Part shown: one piece after another, positions 52,227-61,716 of the stretch
Numbering within the stretch: the stretch's first letter is position 1
Layout: each line of letters begins with the position of its first letter
Assembly: GCA_050949055.1 (NCBI GenBank)
Contig: JBMNFA010000008.1
Location: 89,919 to 153,918 of the forward strand
Source of the DNA: JAEZJZ01 sp050949055
GTDB lineage: Bacteria > Bacillota > UBA994 > UBA5500
DNA: 64,000 nt
Direction of reading: 5' to 3'
Translations under genes and position numbers: made by a program
Notes under the pieces: model-generated
Seen by the model: the letters and a program-made list of their open reading frames with translations, nothing else
Told to the model about the DNA's origin: nothing
The model's database searches: none

Positions 52227-53123
52227 ATGCAAACCCAGACAGGCAAACGGCCATTAAGACCGTTCTTGAAGTGGGCGGGAGGCAAGAGGTATCTGGCACA
52301 TACGATCTTGGCCCATGCGCCAGCGGAGTTTGGCACCTATTACGAGCCTTTTGTTGGCGGAGGAGCGGTGCTGTTCGCGCTGCAGCCTGAACGGGCTGTG
52401 ATCAATGACCGCAGTCGAGAGTTAATCAACTGTTACAAGGTATTGAAAAACGAGCGCAGGATCAAGAGTCTGATCGAGGTGTTGGGCAAGCATCGAAATG
52501 ATGAGACCTGCTATTACCGCATTCGCAGCCTTGATCGCTCTCCATCGTTTAAGGGACTTTCAGCGGTGGAGAAAGCGGCGCGCGTGATCTATCTGAACAA
52601 GACGTGCTACAACGGTCTGTTCAGGGTGAACTCGCGGGGCCAGTTTAACGTCCCGTTTGGCCGCTATGCCAACCCCAAGATACTGGATCAAGAGCTACTG
52701 CTGGCAGTGGGTCAGTACCTGCGTGAGCACGATGTAAGGATTCACTGCACTGACTTTGCCCGCATCGCCAGGCGAGCCCAGGCAGGTGATTTCGTCTACT
52801 TCGATCCGCCATACCACCCGGTGTCGGATACCAGTTTCACTGGATATGATCTGACTGGTTTCGGGGAACGAGAACAGCGGCGACTGAAGCGCTTGTTTGA
52901 TCGGCTGACAGCCAAAGGTTGCTACTGCATGCTCAGCAATTCGGCCACACCTTTCATCCGTGACCTGTACGAAGCTTACGCAGCAACCACCATCACGGTG
53001 TCAGTGCCCAGAGCGATCAACTCCCGGGCCACTGGTCGGGGGAAGGTGGAAGAGTTGCTGGTGATGAACTACCACCCCGCCACACGGCGAGAACGTCAGC
53101 AGCTCTCACTGATCGAGAGCTGA
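52227..53123 (+). CDS. dam: Dam-family adenine DNA methyltransferase, right copy
   Basis: About 298 residues, identical to the left copy (FVGGG, DPPY). It overlaps the convergent methyltransferase frame by 28 bp in the same way. Two active identical genes would raise methylase dosage. Confidence 0.9.
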   Translation: MQTQTGKRPLRPFLKWAGGKRYLAHTILAHAPAEFGTYYEPFVGGGAVLFALQPERAVINDRSRELINCYKVLKNERRIKSLIEVLGKHRNDETCYYRIRSLDRSPSFKGLSAVEKAARVIYLNKTCYNGLFRVNSRGQFNVPFGRYANPKILDQELLLAVGQYLREHDVRIHCTDFARIARRAQAGDFVYFDPPYHPVSDTSFTGYDLTGFGEREQRRLKRLFDRLTAKGCYCMLSNSATPFIRDLYEAYAATTITVSVPRAINSRATGRGKVEELLVMNYHPATRRERQQLSLIES

Positions 53124-54070
53124 GCTAGCACGGCGCAAGTGCAATCGCAAGCACAGGAACCGCCTGTCGTGGTCAGGCGGTTCCTGTGCTCAGTATCGTC
53201 TTCAGCCGATTGGGCGGCCAAGTAATGATAATCCACTGCTAGCGCCAGCCCATACTCGGCAGCCTCTTCTGCCAATCCATCCTGGTCGAGAGTCAGCGGC
53301 CGCCCAGCTTCAACATGGTGTTCGCGGATGCAAAATCCTGCCTGTTGCAGCAGCTGATGGCCGCGTCCCATGAGCCAGGCCAGGTTTGACCAATTGCTCC
53401 GCAGGCCGTCCGGCAAGCTGGCCAGCGACATGGGCGTCAGCACCATCTCGGAGAGCAGCAGCCAGCCGTGGGGCTGCAGAACCCGCCGGCATTCCTTCAG
53501 TGCCTGCAGGTTATCACCCAGCAAGCTGCCGAGGGCACCCACTCCGGAGATGCAGGCTATCTGGCTATCTCGCAGGGGCATCTGGCAGGCATCGAAGGCG
53601 GCAAAGACCACATTGCTACCCAAGTGGTTGTCTGATAGCCAGCTTTGCCAACGGGTGAGCAGACGGCTTTCCAGGTCGTTGACGATGATGGTCGCTTCTG
53701 GGCTGTGGTGCAGCAGTGGCGACAGGTTGCCTCCGCCGGGGCCGGCGGCCAACTCCAGAATCGGCCCTCCCGCCTCCATCGCCAGCTCGCAAAGTCGTTG
53801 GCGAGCAGCACTGCAGAGCGTGTGGGCCCACTCTCCCCGCCAGTTGTTCGCAATCGACTGATGCTGATCCAACGCGCGAAGTTGGGCTTTGGGCCAGAAG
53901 TCGGCCCCGAAGGTGAAGTCGATCACCCCGTCGCTCACCCTAGCCACCGTTCGTTCCCCTTGCAGCAGTTCTCCTTGCCACCAGCGTCCCTGGAGCAGGT
54001 TGCCCTGGAACAGGGGAGGGAGGGGTGCGGCGAATAACCTCTGCAGGCAGTGTTGATCAGGGGAGAGCAT
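53096..54070 (-). CDS. Class I SAM-dependent methyltransferase, right copy
   Basis: About 324 residues, identical to 34107-35081, with the same internal hairpin at 53151-53189 near its 3' end. Confidence 0.75.
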   Translation of the reverse strand: MLSPDQHCLQRLFAAPLPPLFQGNLLQGRWWQGELLQGERTVARVSDGVIDFTFGADFWPKAQLRALDQHQSIANNWRGEWAHTLCSAARQRLCELAMEAGGPILELAAGPGGGNLSPLLHHSPEATIIVNDLESRLLTRWQSWLSDNHLGSNVVFAAFDACQMPLRDSQIACISGVGALGSLLGDNLQALKECRRVLQPHGWLLLSEMVLTPMSLASLPDGLRSNWSNLAWLMGRGHQLLQQAGFCIREHHVEAGRPLTLDQDGLAEEAAEYGLALAVDYHYLAAQSAEDDTEHRNRLTTTGGSCACDCTCAVLAQLSISESC

Positions 54071-54255
54071 GCCTTCCACCTTCTTTCCGTGTCACTTGAC
54101 GGCATCAGTATATCTGCCGGCGACTTGCGCAAGCAAGTTTTTGCTCAGGCTTCGGGCCAGCGGCTGACCGTGGCAGTTGGTTTGAAGTAAGGGATAAGAT
54201 ATACTAAACCCAGTCTATATGGCTGGCAAGGGCCAGCCAAGCGGGGAGTTTAACC

Positions 54256-54819
54256 ATGAAAGGCGATTTGCTGAACAGGCTGTACGAGCGTAACCCGAAC
54301 ACGGGTAATTACATCATTGAGATAGCTTTGGACAAATACCTGGACGTGTTCAATGACTGGGACCATGCATCCTATCGCAAACGCGACATGGACCCGGAGT
54401 TGGCCTATTTTCTGGAGGATTGCTCCGATGAAGTCCCCCTACCTCATGGACTGGATTTAGTCTTCTACCTGCCCCGGCGAGCGAGGGATGTGGGCAAGGA
54501 GAGCATCATCAGCGGCGTGGTTAAAGGCTATTATCAGTTTTATGCCAACTTCGAGCGCAGAAAGCTCAGGCGGGCTGATCGGCGCCGGCTCAACTATGTG
54601 GTGATTGCCACCGTCCTGTTGGCGGCAACGTCACTATCCAATTTGTGGCGGCATAACGTGTTACTATCAACCGTAGGGCAAGGACTGACCGTGGGGGGAT
54701 GGGTCTTCTTATGGGAGGCCATCTCGTTTTTCTTCCTCACCCGCAGCGAGAATATGGACAAAATCAAGAACTATCAGCGATTGGCCAATGCCAACATCTA
54801 CTTTCGCTATGATCCCTAG
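54256..54819 (+). CDS. Two-TM membrane protein, right copy
   Basis: 187 residues. Differs from the left copy mainly in two patches, about 54425-54485 (synonymous) and 54610-54710 (several substitutions in the first membrane helix: VIATVLLAATSLSNLWRHN versus VVATILLAVTLLSNLWRYN). The flanks are practically identical. Confidence 0.65.
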   Translation: MKGDLLNRLYERNPNTGNYIIEIALDKYLDVFNDWDHASYRKRDMDPELAYFLEDCSDEVPLPHGLDLVFYLPRRARDVGKESIISGVVKGYYQFYANFERRKLRRADRRRLNYVVIATVLLAATSLSNLWRHNVLLSTVGQGLTVGGWVFLWEAISFFFLTRSENMDKIKNYQRLANANIYFRYDP

Positions 54820-54898
54820 AGACATACGACCGACCGCAAATAAGTAGAGCGCTGTTCCGATGTACTCGGAACGGCGCTCTATTTGTGTAGGCCAGTGC

Positions 54899-55615
54899 TC
54901 AGGCCTGTTCGCTCAACCCTCGCAAGCGGATATGCAAGATGTTGTTCTCCAGATGGATGTGACGGAATAAGTCGGCCTCCAGTTCTTGCAGCAATCGATA
55001 GGTGCGCTCATAGGTGCCACAGCCATCCGCCGGCACCGCATAGTCATCTGTGATCTGACGCAGCTCTTTCAGGATGTCGCCCGCCCCCAGATGCTCACTC
55101 TCCAGCTGGTCTATGGTGGCGACCGCCTCTTCTAGCGTTTTGCGGTCGCCGGTCCGTTCGAATTCCTTGACCAGGGGGAATATCTGAGTCTCCTCGCTGA
55201 TCAGGTGTTGCTCCAGTTCCATCTTCAATGAGTTGAACAGGCGGTGCACCTGGACCAACTCTTTGTGATTGGCGCCATGGGCCCGGAGAACCGTGCTCGT
55301 CAATTGCCCCAGCTCTGGCAAGGTGCTGTTTAGGTAAGCGTGGTGGGAATTGATAATGTAGTCCACCAGTTCGCTCAAGGGTGCGCTGCGCCAATCCTTA
55401 TCCGGCTGTCTCAGCTGCTGGGCTTCACTATGGGCCCGGTCCAATTCGCTGAGGATCTGTTCGCTGTTTAACCCTAGCTCGGTGATCGCCTCGCCCAGCG
55501 GGCGGTCGCCTCCGCAGCAGAAGTCTATCTTGTGGCGCTCAAACACCAGGGCGGCCTTCGGCAGCGTAGACACGATGGTTCCAATCTGGTCATTGGTCTG
55601 AAAGACATGTTCCAT
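54899..55615 (-). CDS. ric: Iron-sulfur cluster repair protein Ric/ScdA, right copy
   Basis: 238 residues, identical protein to the left copy (FCCGG motif, hemerythrin histidines), with at least one synonymous difference. The upstream FNR-type site is conserved; its leader is one base shorter (TTTTTCC for TTTTTCCC). Confidence 0.95.
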   Translation of the reverse strand: MEHVFQTNDQIGTIVSTLPKAALVFERHKIDFCCGGDRPLGEAITELGLNSEQILSELDRAHSEAQQLRQPDKDWRSAPLSELVDYIINSHHAYLNSTLPELGQLTSTVLRAHGANHKELVQVHRLFNSLKMELEQHLISEETQIFPLVKEFERTGDRKTLEEAVATIDQLESEHLGAGDILKELRQITDDYAVPADGCGTYERTYRLLQELEADLFRHIHLENNILHIRLRGLSEQA

Positions 55616-55716
55616 CAGCAGAAACCTCCTTTGCTGGCACTATTGTCTCCCAACCGTACCTTCGGGAAACTAAGTTGCTCTTGAGTTGATCCTACCCCAG
55701 CGGCGCTGGAAAAACA

Positions 55717-55728
55717 TGATCTGGATCA
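55717..55728. promoter_or_regulatory. FNR/CRP-type operator before ric (right)
   Basis: TGAT-CTGG-ATCA, the mirror of 32448-32459. Confidence 0.7.
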
Positions 55729-55777
55729 CAAAATCGGGGAACCGACTGCTGTAAGCAAGCCAATTCCCCGAATCGGA

Positions 55778-56477
55778 TCATGATTGTTCAGCGCTTCTGA
55801 GCATTTTCTCATCGATGATATACAACACCTTGTATCCCTCTGTCTGCACCCAGCCCTGCTGACGGAACTCGGAGAGGCAACGGCTGAAGGTCTCCTGTCT
55901 CAAGCCGACCATGGCTCGCCAGCTCCTCGCGGGTCATGTGCAGTTGTATGCGCTTGCCTTGACTGGTATCGCGTCCTTGGCGTTCAGCAAGATGAAGCAG
56001 TAGGGCGGCAACCCGCTGGCGACTGCTCATCAAGCCCAACTGCTCAGACAATCGTTCTGCTTGCCGCAGCCGGTTGGCCACAGCCTCCAAAATGCTCAGC
56101 GTTGCGGCTGGGTGTTGCAGTAGATAGTTGCGAAGTCCACTGGCGCTGATGGAGCAAATGCGTAAGTCGGTCAGCGCCTGCACCGTGGAGGGGGCGCTGG
56201 TGGCTGCCACCAGCGCCAGTTCGCCGTAGAAGTCCCCAGCTTGTAACCAGCGCAACACCTGTTCCCCACCATTGGGATTCTGCGCGAACACCTTGGCTTG
56301 CCCGTGCTCCACAATATAGATGGCTGCCAAGGGGTCGCCCTCCCTAATCACTGCATCGCCTTTTCTATATCTGCCATGGGTGACCAGCCGCTGAATGTCC
56401 CGGATATCTGTGCTGGGCAATCCGCGAAACAAGGGCAATGCGCCAACGCACCCTCGATTGCAAAGATCACAGCGCAT
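55778..56477 (-). pseudogene. FNR-type regulator, right copy, frameshifted in the HTH
   Basis: The N-terminal cysteines and sensor domain match the left copy (RCDLCNRGCVGALPLF). One base is inserted (GCGAGCC for GCAGCC, near 55915), shifting the frame just before the recognition helix, so the DNA-binding domain is lost and the frame runs to 55809. It might still form inactive heterodimers. Confidence 0.88.
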
Positions 56478-56668
56478 CGTTCCCCACCTCCCTCTGCGAT
56501 TATACACTAAAGCTGCCCGAGACTGACTTCCCCGGTCGCTGCCGCCACAGTCGCCTCCTCGAGGGGGCCGAGCGAGGGAGGTGGTATGGCACAACCCATG
56601 ACGAAGGGAGAGATAGCATGTCATCGGCCATGACAGAGGGAGAGGAACCATGCAACAGCGTTGCTAAG

Positions 56669-57433
56669 CTACCTCCACTCAGCCTTGGTAAAAGGGCAGT
56701 AACCGATGCGGTCACACTTGGACTTCAGTTCTGCCCACTCTGATTCCTCCACAATGGTCTGTACGGCAGTCGGGTAGAGGATGTTGTTCTCCTTGTAGAT
56801 ATGGTCCCGCAGGTTGAAGACCAAGTAGCCGGCTGTCTCCGCCAAGGAATCCAGGAAGGCCTGGTAATCCATCCCCTGCTGCACCTGCTGCGACAGTTCT
56901 AATAGCCGATGCTTGCGTGCGCGCAATTGCTCATGTTCCATGCGCATGATGCGGGGAGGACCAGTGATTCCGCGTTGCTCCATTGCAGGGAACAGTACCT
57001 GCTCTTCGCGCTGGTGATGATTCTCGGCGTCCAGCAGATTCTTGGCTACCTCGCCAAGGGCAGCAAATGCCGGGTTGCCTGGGTCATACCCGGTCAGCTT
57101 CTTCAGCTGGCGGCCCAGCTGCCCTAAGTGCGCCAAGAAGCCGAGGATGGCATTGTGTTCCCTGATCATTGTGTCCAAAGGGTGAGCCGCAGGTAGCTTA
57201 GCCCGAAACTCGGCCATTCCCGGTTCCAGCACTTCCAAGTGTACTGCACAGAGATGCTGCAGCTCGCTCGGATCCATACCCTGCTCCACCAGTTTCTGCT
57301 CAGCCAGGGAGAGTTCTAAGGGACTGATTTCGGAGACTAGCGTCCTCGCCTGCTGCCTGGTCTCCTGACTGTTGGGATCGGCATTCAACCGTTCCAGCAC
57401 GTGAGCCAGCCGTTCTGCCTTATTCATTTTCAT
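56669..57433 (-). CDS. DUF438-hemerythrin protein, right copy
   Basis: 254 residues, about 86% identical to the left copy, all diiron histidines and glutamates kept, one extra Gln in VQQGMDY. The gap to the FNR-type gene is 88 bp longer than on the left. Intact. Confidence 0.9.
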   Translation of the reverse strand: MKMNKAERLAHVLERLNADPNSQETRQQARTLVSEISPLELSLAEQKLVEQGMDPSELQHLCAVHLEVLEPGMAEFRAKLPAAHPLDTMIREHNAILGFLAHLGQLGRQLKKLTGYDPGNPAFAALGEVAKNLLDAENHHQREEQVLFPAMEQRGITGPPRIMRMEHEQLRARKHRLLELSQQVQQGMDYQAFLDSLAETAGYLVFNLRDHIYKENNILYPTAVQTIVEESEWAELKSKCDRIGYCPFTKAEWR

Positions 57434-57487
57434 TCCCCATCCGGTTTCGTTTGACTATATGCTAACCGAGCAGGGGGCTGGCTTTTA

Positions 57488-57499
57488 TGATCTAGATCA
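57488..57499. promoter_or_regulatory. FNR/CRP-type operator before the hemerythrin gene (right)
   Basis: TGAT-CTAG-ATCA, the mirror of 30768-30779 with two spacer changes and less extended symmetry outside. Confidence 0.7.
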
Positions 57500-57532
57500 C
57501 TAAACGACGGATTTATTTCACATGGTTATCCA

Positions 57533-58339
57533 TTAGTCGCCTGGCTTGAGGCGCAAGAGCGCCTGAGTGAGCAGAATTCCCAAGACAACTAGGCTTGCAT
57601 CGACCAGGATGCCCCCGATGTCGCGGAGCGGTGGCAGGATGAGCAATGCCGAACCGAGCAAGAAGCCCAAAACCGAGTAATAGGATTGAGCATGGAAGCG
57701 ACGGAACAGGTTCTCCACCAGTCTAACTAGCAGCAACCCACCAGCTCCAAACCCGATGCCGAGCGGTAGCAGCGCTGCCAGATTCAGTTCAGCCAACGCC
57801 TGCAGCAGATCGTCGTAGGCACCCAAAGACATCAGCAGGAACGAGCTGCTGATCCCCGGAACTATTGTGCCAAGGGCGATCACCAAACCGAACAGGATAT
57901 ACTGCAGCAAATCGGGCGCAGCGGAGAGACTGATTCCAGGTAGCAGATCCCCCAGCAGGCTGGCCGCTGGCAGCGCTGCCATGGTGATCAGGGAGAAGAG
58001 CGGCAGCCTCCAATTCCAGCCTTGGGTATTAGCGGTGCGGATCAGCGCAGGTAGGCTCCCAGCCACCAGACCCAAGAAGAGCCACCGCACCTGTCCAGGG
58101 TATTGGTGGATCAGCCATGCCATCAGGTTGCTGAAGGCGACCACGCCGGTCATTGCCCCCAGACCGATCGGCAGCAGGAACTGCAGATTGCGTCTCCAAT
58201 CAGCGAACAACCGGCTGACAGCACTGATCACTGGCTGATATAGCCCCAAAGCGGCCATCAAAGCGCCGCCGCTTAGTCCTGGGGTGATGGAGGCGATGCC
58301 GATCACCAATCCCAACAACCAATTGTATAGCCAGCCCAT
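57533..58339 (-). CDS. DUF368 membrane protein, right copy
   Basis: About 268 residues, about 80% identical to the left copy, with SITPGLSGGALMAALGLY and GTIVPGISSSFLLMSLGAYD conserved. The ATG at 58339 follows GGGGGG; a GTG two codons earlier is possible. The promoter-like CCCCTGTGATAGTATATAGG is kept. Confidence 0.88.
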   Translation of the reverse strand: MGWLYNWLLGLVIGIASITPGLSGGALMAALGLYQPVISAVSRLFADWRRNLQFLLPIGLGAMTGVVAFSNLMAWLIHQYPGQVRWLFLGLVAGSLPALIRTANTQGWNWRLPLFSLITMAALPAASLLGDLLPGISLSAAPDLLQYILFGLVIALGTIVPGISSSFLLMSLGAYDDLLQALAELNLAALLPLGIGFGAGGLLLVRLVENLFRRFHAQSYYSVLGFLLGSALLILPPLRDIGGILVDASLVVLGILLTQALLRLKPGD

Positions 58340-58542
58340 GCACACACACCCCCCGTTGACTGTGTATAGCTGATAATGCTCTCCTTTGGCCCGAGCAGCT
58401 GCAACATCTTTACCCTATATACTATCACAGGGGTTAGTGTTGACATGACACTTGTCTAAACGCAGTCCGGCAACGCCTGCTCCGGTGCCGGAAACCACAC
58501 CAGAAAGAGAGAGGGAATGTGATCCATTTTTCTCGAAACCCC

Positions 58543-58571
58543 TTGACGGGCGTCCTTGTTGGTCATATAGT
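58543..58571 (+). promoter_or_regulatory. Sigma-A promoter of the GntR-ABC cluster
   Basis: TTGACG (58543-58548), 17 bp, TATAGT (58566-58571). Probably self-regulated by the GntR protein; no clear inverted repeat was identified. Confidence 0.7.
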
Positions 58572-58629
58572 TAATTACACAAGCAATGAACCACCTAACC
58601 AACCAGCCAAACAAGGGAGGGATCGGGGA

Positions 58630-59007
58630 GTGCGACTGAACTTCGACAGCGAAAAGCCCATCTACCTGCAGTTGGCCGAGAGCATTGAAGACGACATTCT
58701 GAAAGGCATCTTTGAGGAAGAGTCGCAGGTGGTATCCACCACCGAGCTGGCTGTCAGTCTGCGTATCAACCCTGCTACAGCGGGCAAGGGGCTGAATCTG
58801 CTGTTAGATGAAGGAGTCCTTTATAAGAAGAGGGGTGTGGGAATGTTTGTCACCGCCGGGGCCCGGGAGAGGATTTTGCAGAAACGCAGGGAGAGCTTCT
58901 ATCAGAACTATGTGCGCGCACTGCTCACGGAAGCGATGAAAATCGGTGTGTCGGTGGAGGAGATCATTGCCATGATCAAAAGGGGGGAGAGCAATGAACA
59001 GTATTGA
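58630..59007 (+). CDS. GntR-family regulator, YtrA subgroup
   Basis: 125 residues. N-terminal winged HTH (PIYLQLAESIEDDILKGIF, VSTTELAVSLRINPATAGKGL) plus a short C-terminal dimerisation helix pair, the size of YtrA-type regulators that sit first in ABC-exporter operons. The GTG at 58630 follows AGGGAGGG. Overlaps the ATPase start by 14 bp. Confidence 0.9.
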   Translation: MRLNFDSEKPIYLQLAESIEDDILKGIFEEESQVVSTTELAVSLRINPATAGKGLNLLLDEGVLYKKRGVGMFVTAGARERILQKRRESFYQNYVRALLTEAMKIGVSVEEIIAMIKRGESNEQY

Positions 59008-59855
59008 GATTAAGAGCCTCAGCAAGCGCTACGGAACGACCTTGGCGCTGGACAGCATTGATTTGTGTCTTCAGCCCAACCGCATCTATGGTTTGTTGGG
59101 CCGCAACGGCGCCGGTAAAACCACGCTCTTGAACTTGATCACCAACCGCATCTTTCCCACCACAGGCGAGGTGCTGGTGGCTGGGCAGAACGTGCAGGAG
59201 AACGACCAGCTGCTAGGACAAATTTTCTATATGACGGAGGCAGATCTTTACCCCCCCAAGATGCGGGTAAAGGAGGGTCTTTCTTTGGACAGAGGACTTC
59301 TACCCGGACTTTGATGTCGACTACGCAAACTCTTTGGCTGCCCAATTTCAGCTGGACGTCAATAAGCGCGTGCGGGAACTGTCCACTGGCTATGCGTCCA
59401 TCTTCAAGGCGATTACCGCCATGGCCAGCCGGGCACCCATCGTAATCTTCGACGAACCGGTGTTGGGCCTGGATGCCAACCATCGGGATTTGCTGTACAG
59501 GGCCTTGATCAAAGACTATAGCGATCATCCGAGGACAGTGATCGTCTCCACCCACCTGATTGAAGAGGCTGCCGACCTCTTGGAAGAGGTGATCATCGTC
59601 AAGGAAGGACGCGTGGTGCTGCAGCAAGCCGTAGAGGAACTGCTGAATTCCGCTTACACGGTCGCTGGGGATGCGGAGCGGGTCGACCAATACACTGCGG
59701 GCAAGAAGTGCGTGGGGATGGAAGCCATGGGCCGTTTCAAGTCAGTTACCGTGCTGCAGGATCGGGAGCTGGTTGACCATCAATGTGTGCAGGACTTGGG
59801 ACTGGATATTGGGCCGGTGGAGCTACAAAAGCTGTTCATCAGCTTGACCAATTGA
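58994..59855 (+). pseudogene. ABC transporter ATPase (YtrB-like), frameshifted
   Basis: Walker A GRNGAGKTTLL is near the N-terminus; Walker B (IVIFDEPVLGLDAN) and the switch (STHLIEEAADLLEE) lie in the second frame. One base too many in TCTTTCTTTGG near 59283 ends the first frame after LSLDRGLLPGL, and correcting it continues WTEDFYPDFDVDYANS. No classic LSGGQ (LSTGYASIFKAI instead), as in YtrB-like ATPases. Decay or a sequencing error. Confidence 0.85.
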
Positions 59856-59871
59856 ATTGGGGGGGAAGGAC

Positions 59872-60564
59872 ATGCAAAGGGTTTTCAAGGTGACGCGGTT
59901 TCACATGCGGGATTCCCGCAACGCGCTGGTCATTTTCTACCTGATAGTCGCGGCTGTCCTGGCACTATTCATGCATATTTCCCAAAGCCAGAATGCTCGT
60001 ATGTCGGGACTGGGGTTGGCCTCGCTCATCTTCATCTTCATAGCTGGATTGGATTGCTTCAGCACCGCCTTTCGGTTCATGCAAGCCAATAATGTGTCCC
60101 GTCGCTACTTCTTCTTCGGAACCAGCCTGTCGCTGTTCATGATTGCTGCCTTGATGGCCTCGGTGGACGCAGCCATGAACGTTGGACTGCGCCAGCTGTT
60201 CGTGTACAAAGGGCTGTTTCAGCAGCTCTATCCCGTCGGCTCTCCCTTGGTGGATTTCTGCTGGAGTCTGTCCTTGTTTGCATTCGCTGCCCACCTAGGA
60301 TGGCTAATCACCATGGTTTATTATCGCAGCAATCCGCTGATGCGCACGCTGGTCTCGGTTTCGCCAGTGCTGGTGATTATGCTGTTCCTGAATATCAGCC
60401 TGGGAAGAAATCTTGCCCCTCGGATTATCCATTGGTTCGCAAAAATGCTCGGCCTGATGGGCACACCCAGGCCTTTCGTCGCTATCGGCAGCTTCCTGCT
60501 GGCAACGCTGTTGGCAGCCGCCGGCAGTTGGCTGTTGTTGCGCAGGGCTACGGTTCGCGGCTAA
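59872..60564 (+). CDS. ABC-2 type permease of the GntR cluster
   Basis: About 230 residues, six membrane segments (e.g. ALVIFYLIVAAVLALFMHI, LLATLLAAAGSWLLL). The ATG at 59872 follows GGGGGGAAGGA. Its last codons are also preserved as a relic in the left arm (29755-29790). Confidence 0.85.
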   Translation: MQRVFKVTRFHMRDSRNALVIFYLIVAAVLALFMHISQSQNARMSGLGLASLIFIFIAGLDCFSTAFRFMQANNVSRRYFFFGTSLSLFMIAALMASVDAAMNVGLRQLFVYKGLFQQLYPVGSPLVDFCWSLSLFAFAAHLGWLITMVYYRSNPLMRTLVSVSPVLVIMLFLNISLGRNLAPRIIHWFAKMLGLMGTPRPFVAIGSFLLATLLAAAGSWLLLRRATVRG

Positions 60565-60659
60565 CTGACAGGGTACGCCAGTCCTGCCTGTAACCTTTCT
60601 GGCTTGATAGCGTAATAGATCATAACTACAAGCTTAGAGTGATAAGGAGGATGAACCTG

Positions 60660-60845
60660 ATGGCAGCGAAGCGTTTCAAGAAGATTCATGCTGAAGGTGG
60701 GGGGGTCGCAACGCAATATCAGATTTTGCAGGACACTGAGACAGGAGTGAACTACCTGTTTGCAATTAGCGGCTCCGCCGCCGGTTTAACAATCCTGTTG
60801 GACCGAGAAGGCAGGCCGGTGATCACCCCAGTAGAGAGAGACTAG
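60660..60845 (+). CDS. DUF6440-type small protein
   Basis: 61 residues: MAAKRFKKIHAEGGG, VNYLFAISGSAAGLTILLD, REGRPVI. This is the pattern of the small DUF6440 family, function unknown. AAGGAGG lies 9 bases before the ATG at 60660. A perfect hairpin terminator follows; a partial copy of gene and terminator is at 29578-29727. Confidence 0.75.
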   Translation: MAAKRFKKIHAEGGGVATQYQILQDTETGVNYLFAISGSAAGLTILLDREGRPVITPVERD

Positions 60846-60854
60846 CAATGATCA

Positions 60855-60877
60855 GCAGGCGCTTCGCAAGCGCCTGC
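60855..60877 (+). terminator. Terminator of the DUF6440 gene
   Basis: Perfect 10-bp stem GCAGGCGCTT / AAGCGCCTGC, loop CGC, then TTTCTTG. Mirror of 29578-29604. Confidence 0.85.
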
Positions 60878-61040
60878 TTTCTTGACTTTGACACTATGCC
60901 AAGGTCTAAACTGTGGGTAAGCGCAGGGCAGCCGACTGCCGAAGTCACTAAGTGCTGGCAGGAGATGTGGACTCCACAGCGAAGGTGGACAGATGGAAGG
61001 AACAGCAAATATGTACATCTTTAGCAGGGGGTGAGCGGGA

Positions 61041-61643
61041 GTGGAAACGGGCTTAAAGCATCGCCGTCCTGGTGGCAAGTACGATATCTATATTGGCGCT
61101 GGAATCGTTTTGCTGGCATTGTTGTTGTTGCTGCCCCAGGTGATCAGCACCTGGATCAGAGATGATTATCTGCGTATGTCGGGGCCATTTCAGACCAGCA
61201 GCGACCGATTCGCCGTCAGCGCCAAGATAGTTGTGCAGTCGTCGGATAGGCTGTATGCCGAGGTACAGGTGGAGAATAAGACAGATGTTGTGATTGATCG
61301 GGTTGGGCTAGCCGCACGTCTGGACGACAGCCTGGAGGCTGTGCTCAGTACTCCTACTGCGGTGCCAGTGTTGGACTTCAACGTCCCCTGGATCGCCGGT
61401 AACTGGTCGCAGTTGTTTAGGGGATTGCCGCTGCGTCGGTCTCTGACGCCCAGTGATTGGCCAACAGACCAGCACGGAGAAGGTTATACCTCTGTCTGGG
61501 TGATGGGTGCATCCAAGAGCTTTTCCAGCGAAGGTTATAGTGAAGAACGACTGGGCCAGTTGCTGGCAGCTCCCATCAAAGTAAAGCTATGGTACGCAGG
61601 GGGAGTGGAGTATCTTCTGGTAGAACCCGTGGTCGAACGATAA
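61041..61643 (+). CDS. Anchored hypothetical protein
   Basis: 200 residues. A basic N-terminus and one membrane helix (IYIGAGIVLLALLLLLPQVIS) are followed by an extracytoplasmic beta-rich domain (VQVENKTDVVIDRVGLAARLDD). No family recognised. The GTG at 61041 follows AGGGGGTG. Followed by a terminator whose mirror is at 23687. The left arm keeps only its last 20-30 codons. Confidence 0.65.
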   Translation: METGLKHRRPGGKYDIYIGAGIVLLALLLLLPQVISTWIRDDYLRMSGPFQTSSDRFAVSAKIVVQSSDRLYAEVQVENKTDVVIDRVGLAARLDDSLEAVLSTPTAVPVLDFNVPWIAGNWSQLFRGLPLRRSLTPSDWPTDQHGEGYTSVWVMGASKSFSSEGYSEERLGQLLAAPIKVKLWYAGGVEYLLVEPVVER

Positions 61644-61658
61644 ACCAAGGAGAACTGA

Positions 61659-61683
61659 GGGCTTTGGCATCATGCCAAAGCCC
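61659..61683. terminator. Terminator between the anchored protein and rocD (right)
   Basis: Perfect 11-bp stem GGGCTTTGGCA / TGCCAAAGCCC, loop 3, then TTGCTGTTTG. The same stem is at 23687-23711. Confidence 0.85.
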
Positions 61684-61716
61684 TTGCTGTTTGGGTGCGA
61701 AGGCAAATTCCGTTGT

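Noticed and set aside
23687..61683. Identical terminators at 23687 and 61659, and 29578 and 60855, treated as chance
   Set aside because: Chance was rejected because adjacent coding relics also match, in mirror order.
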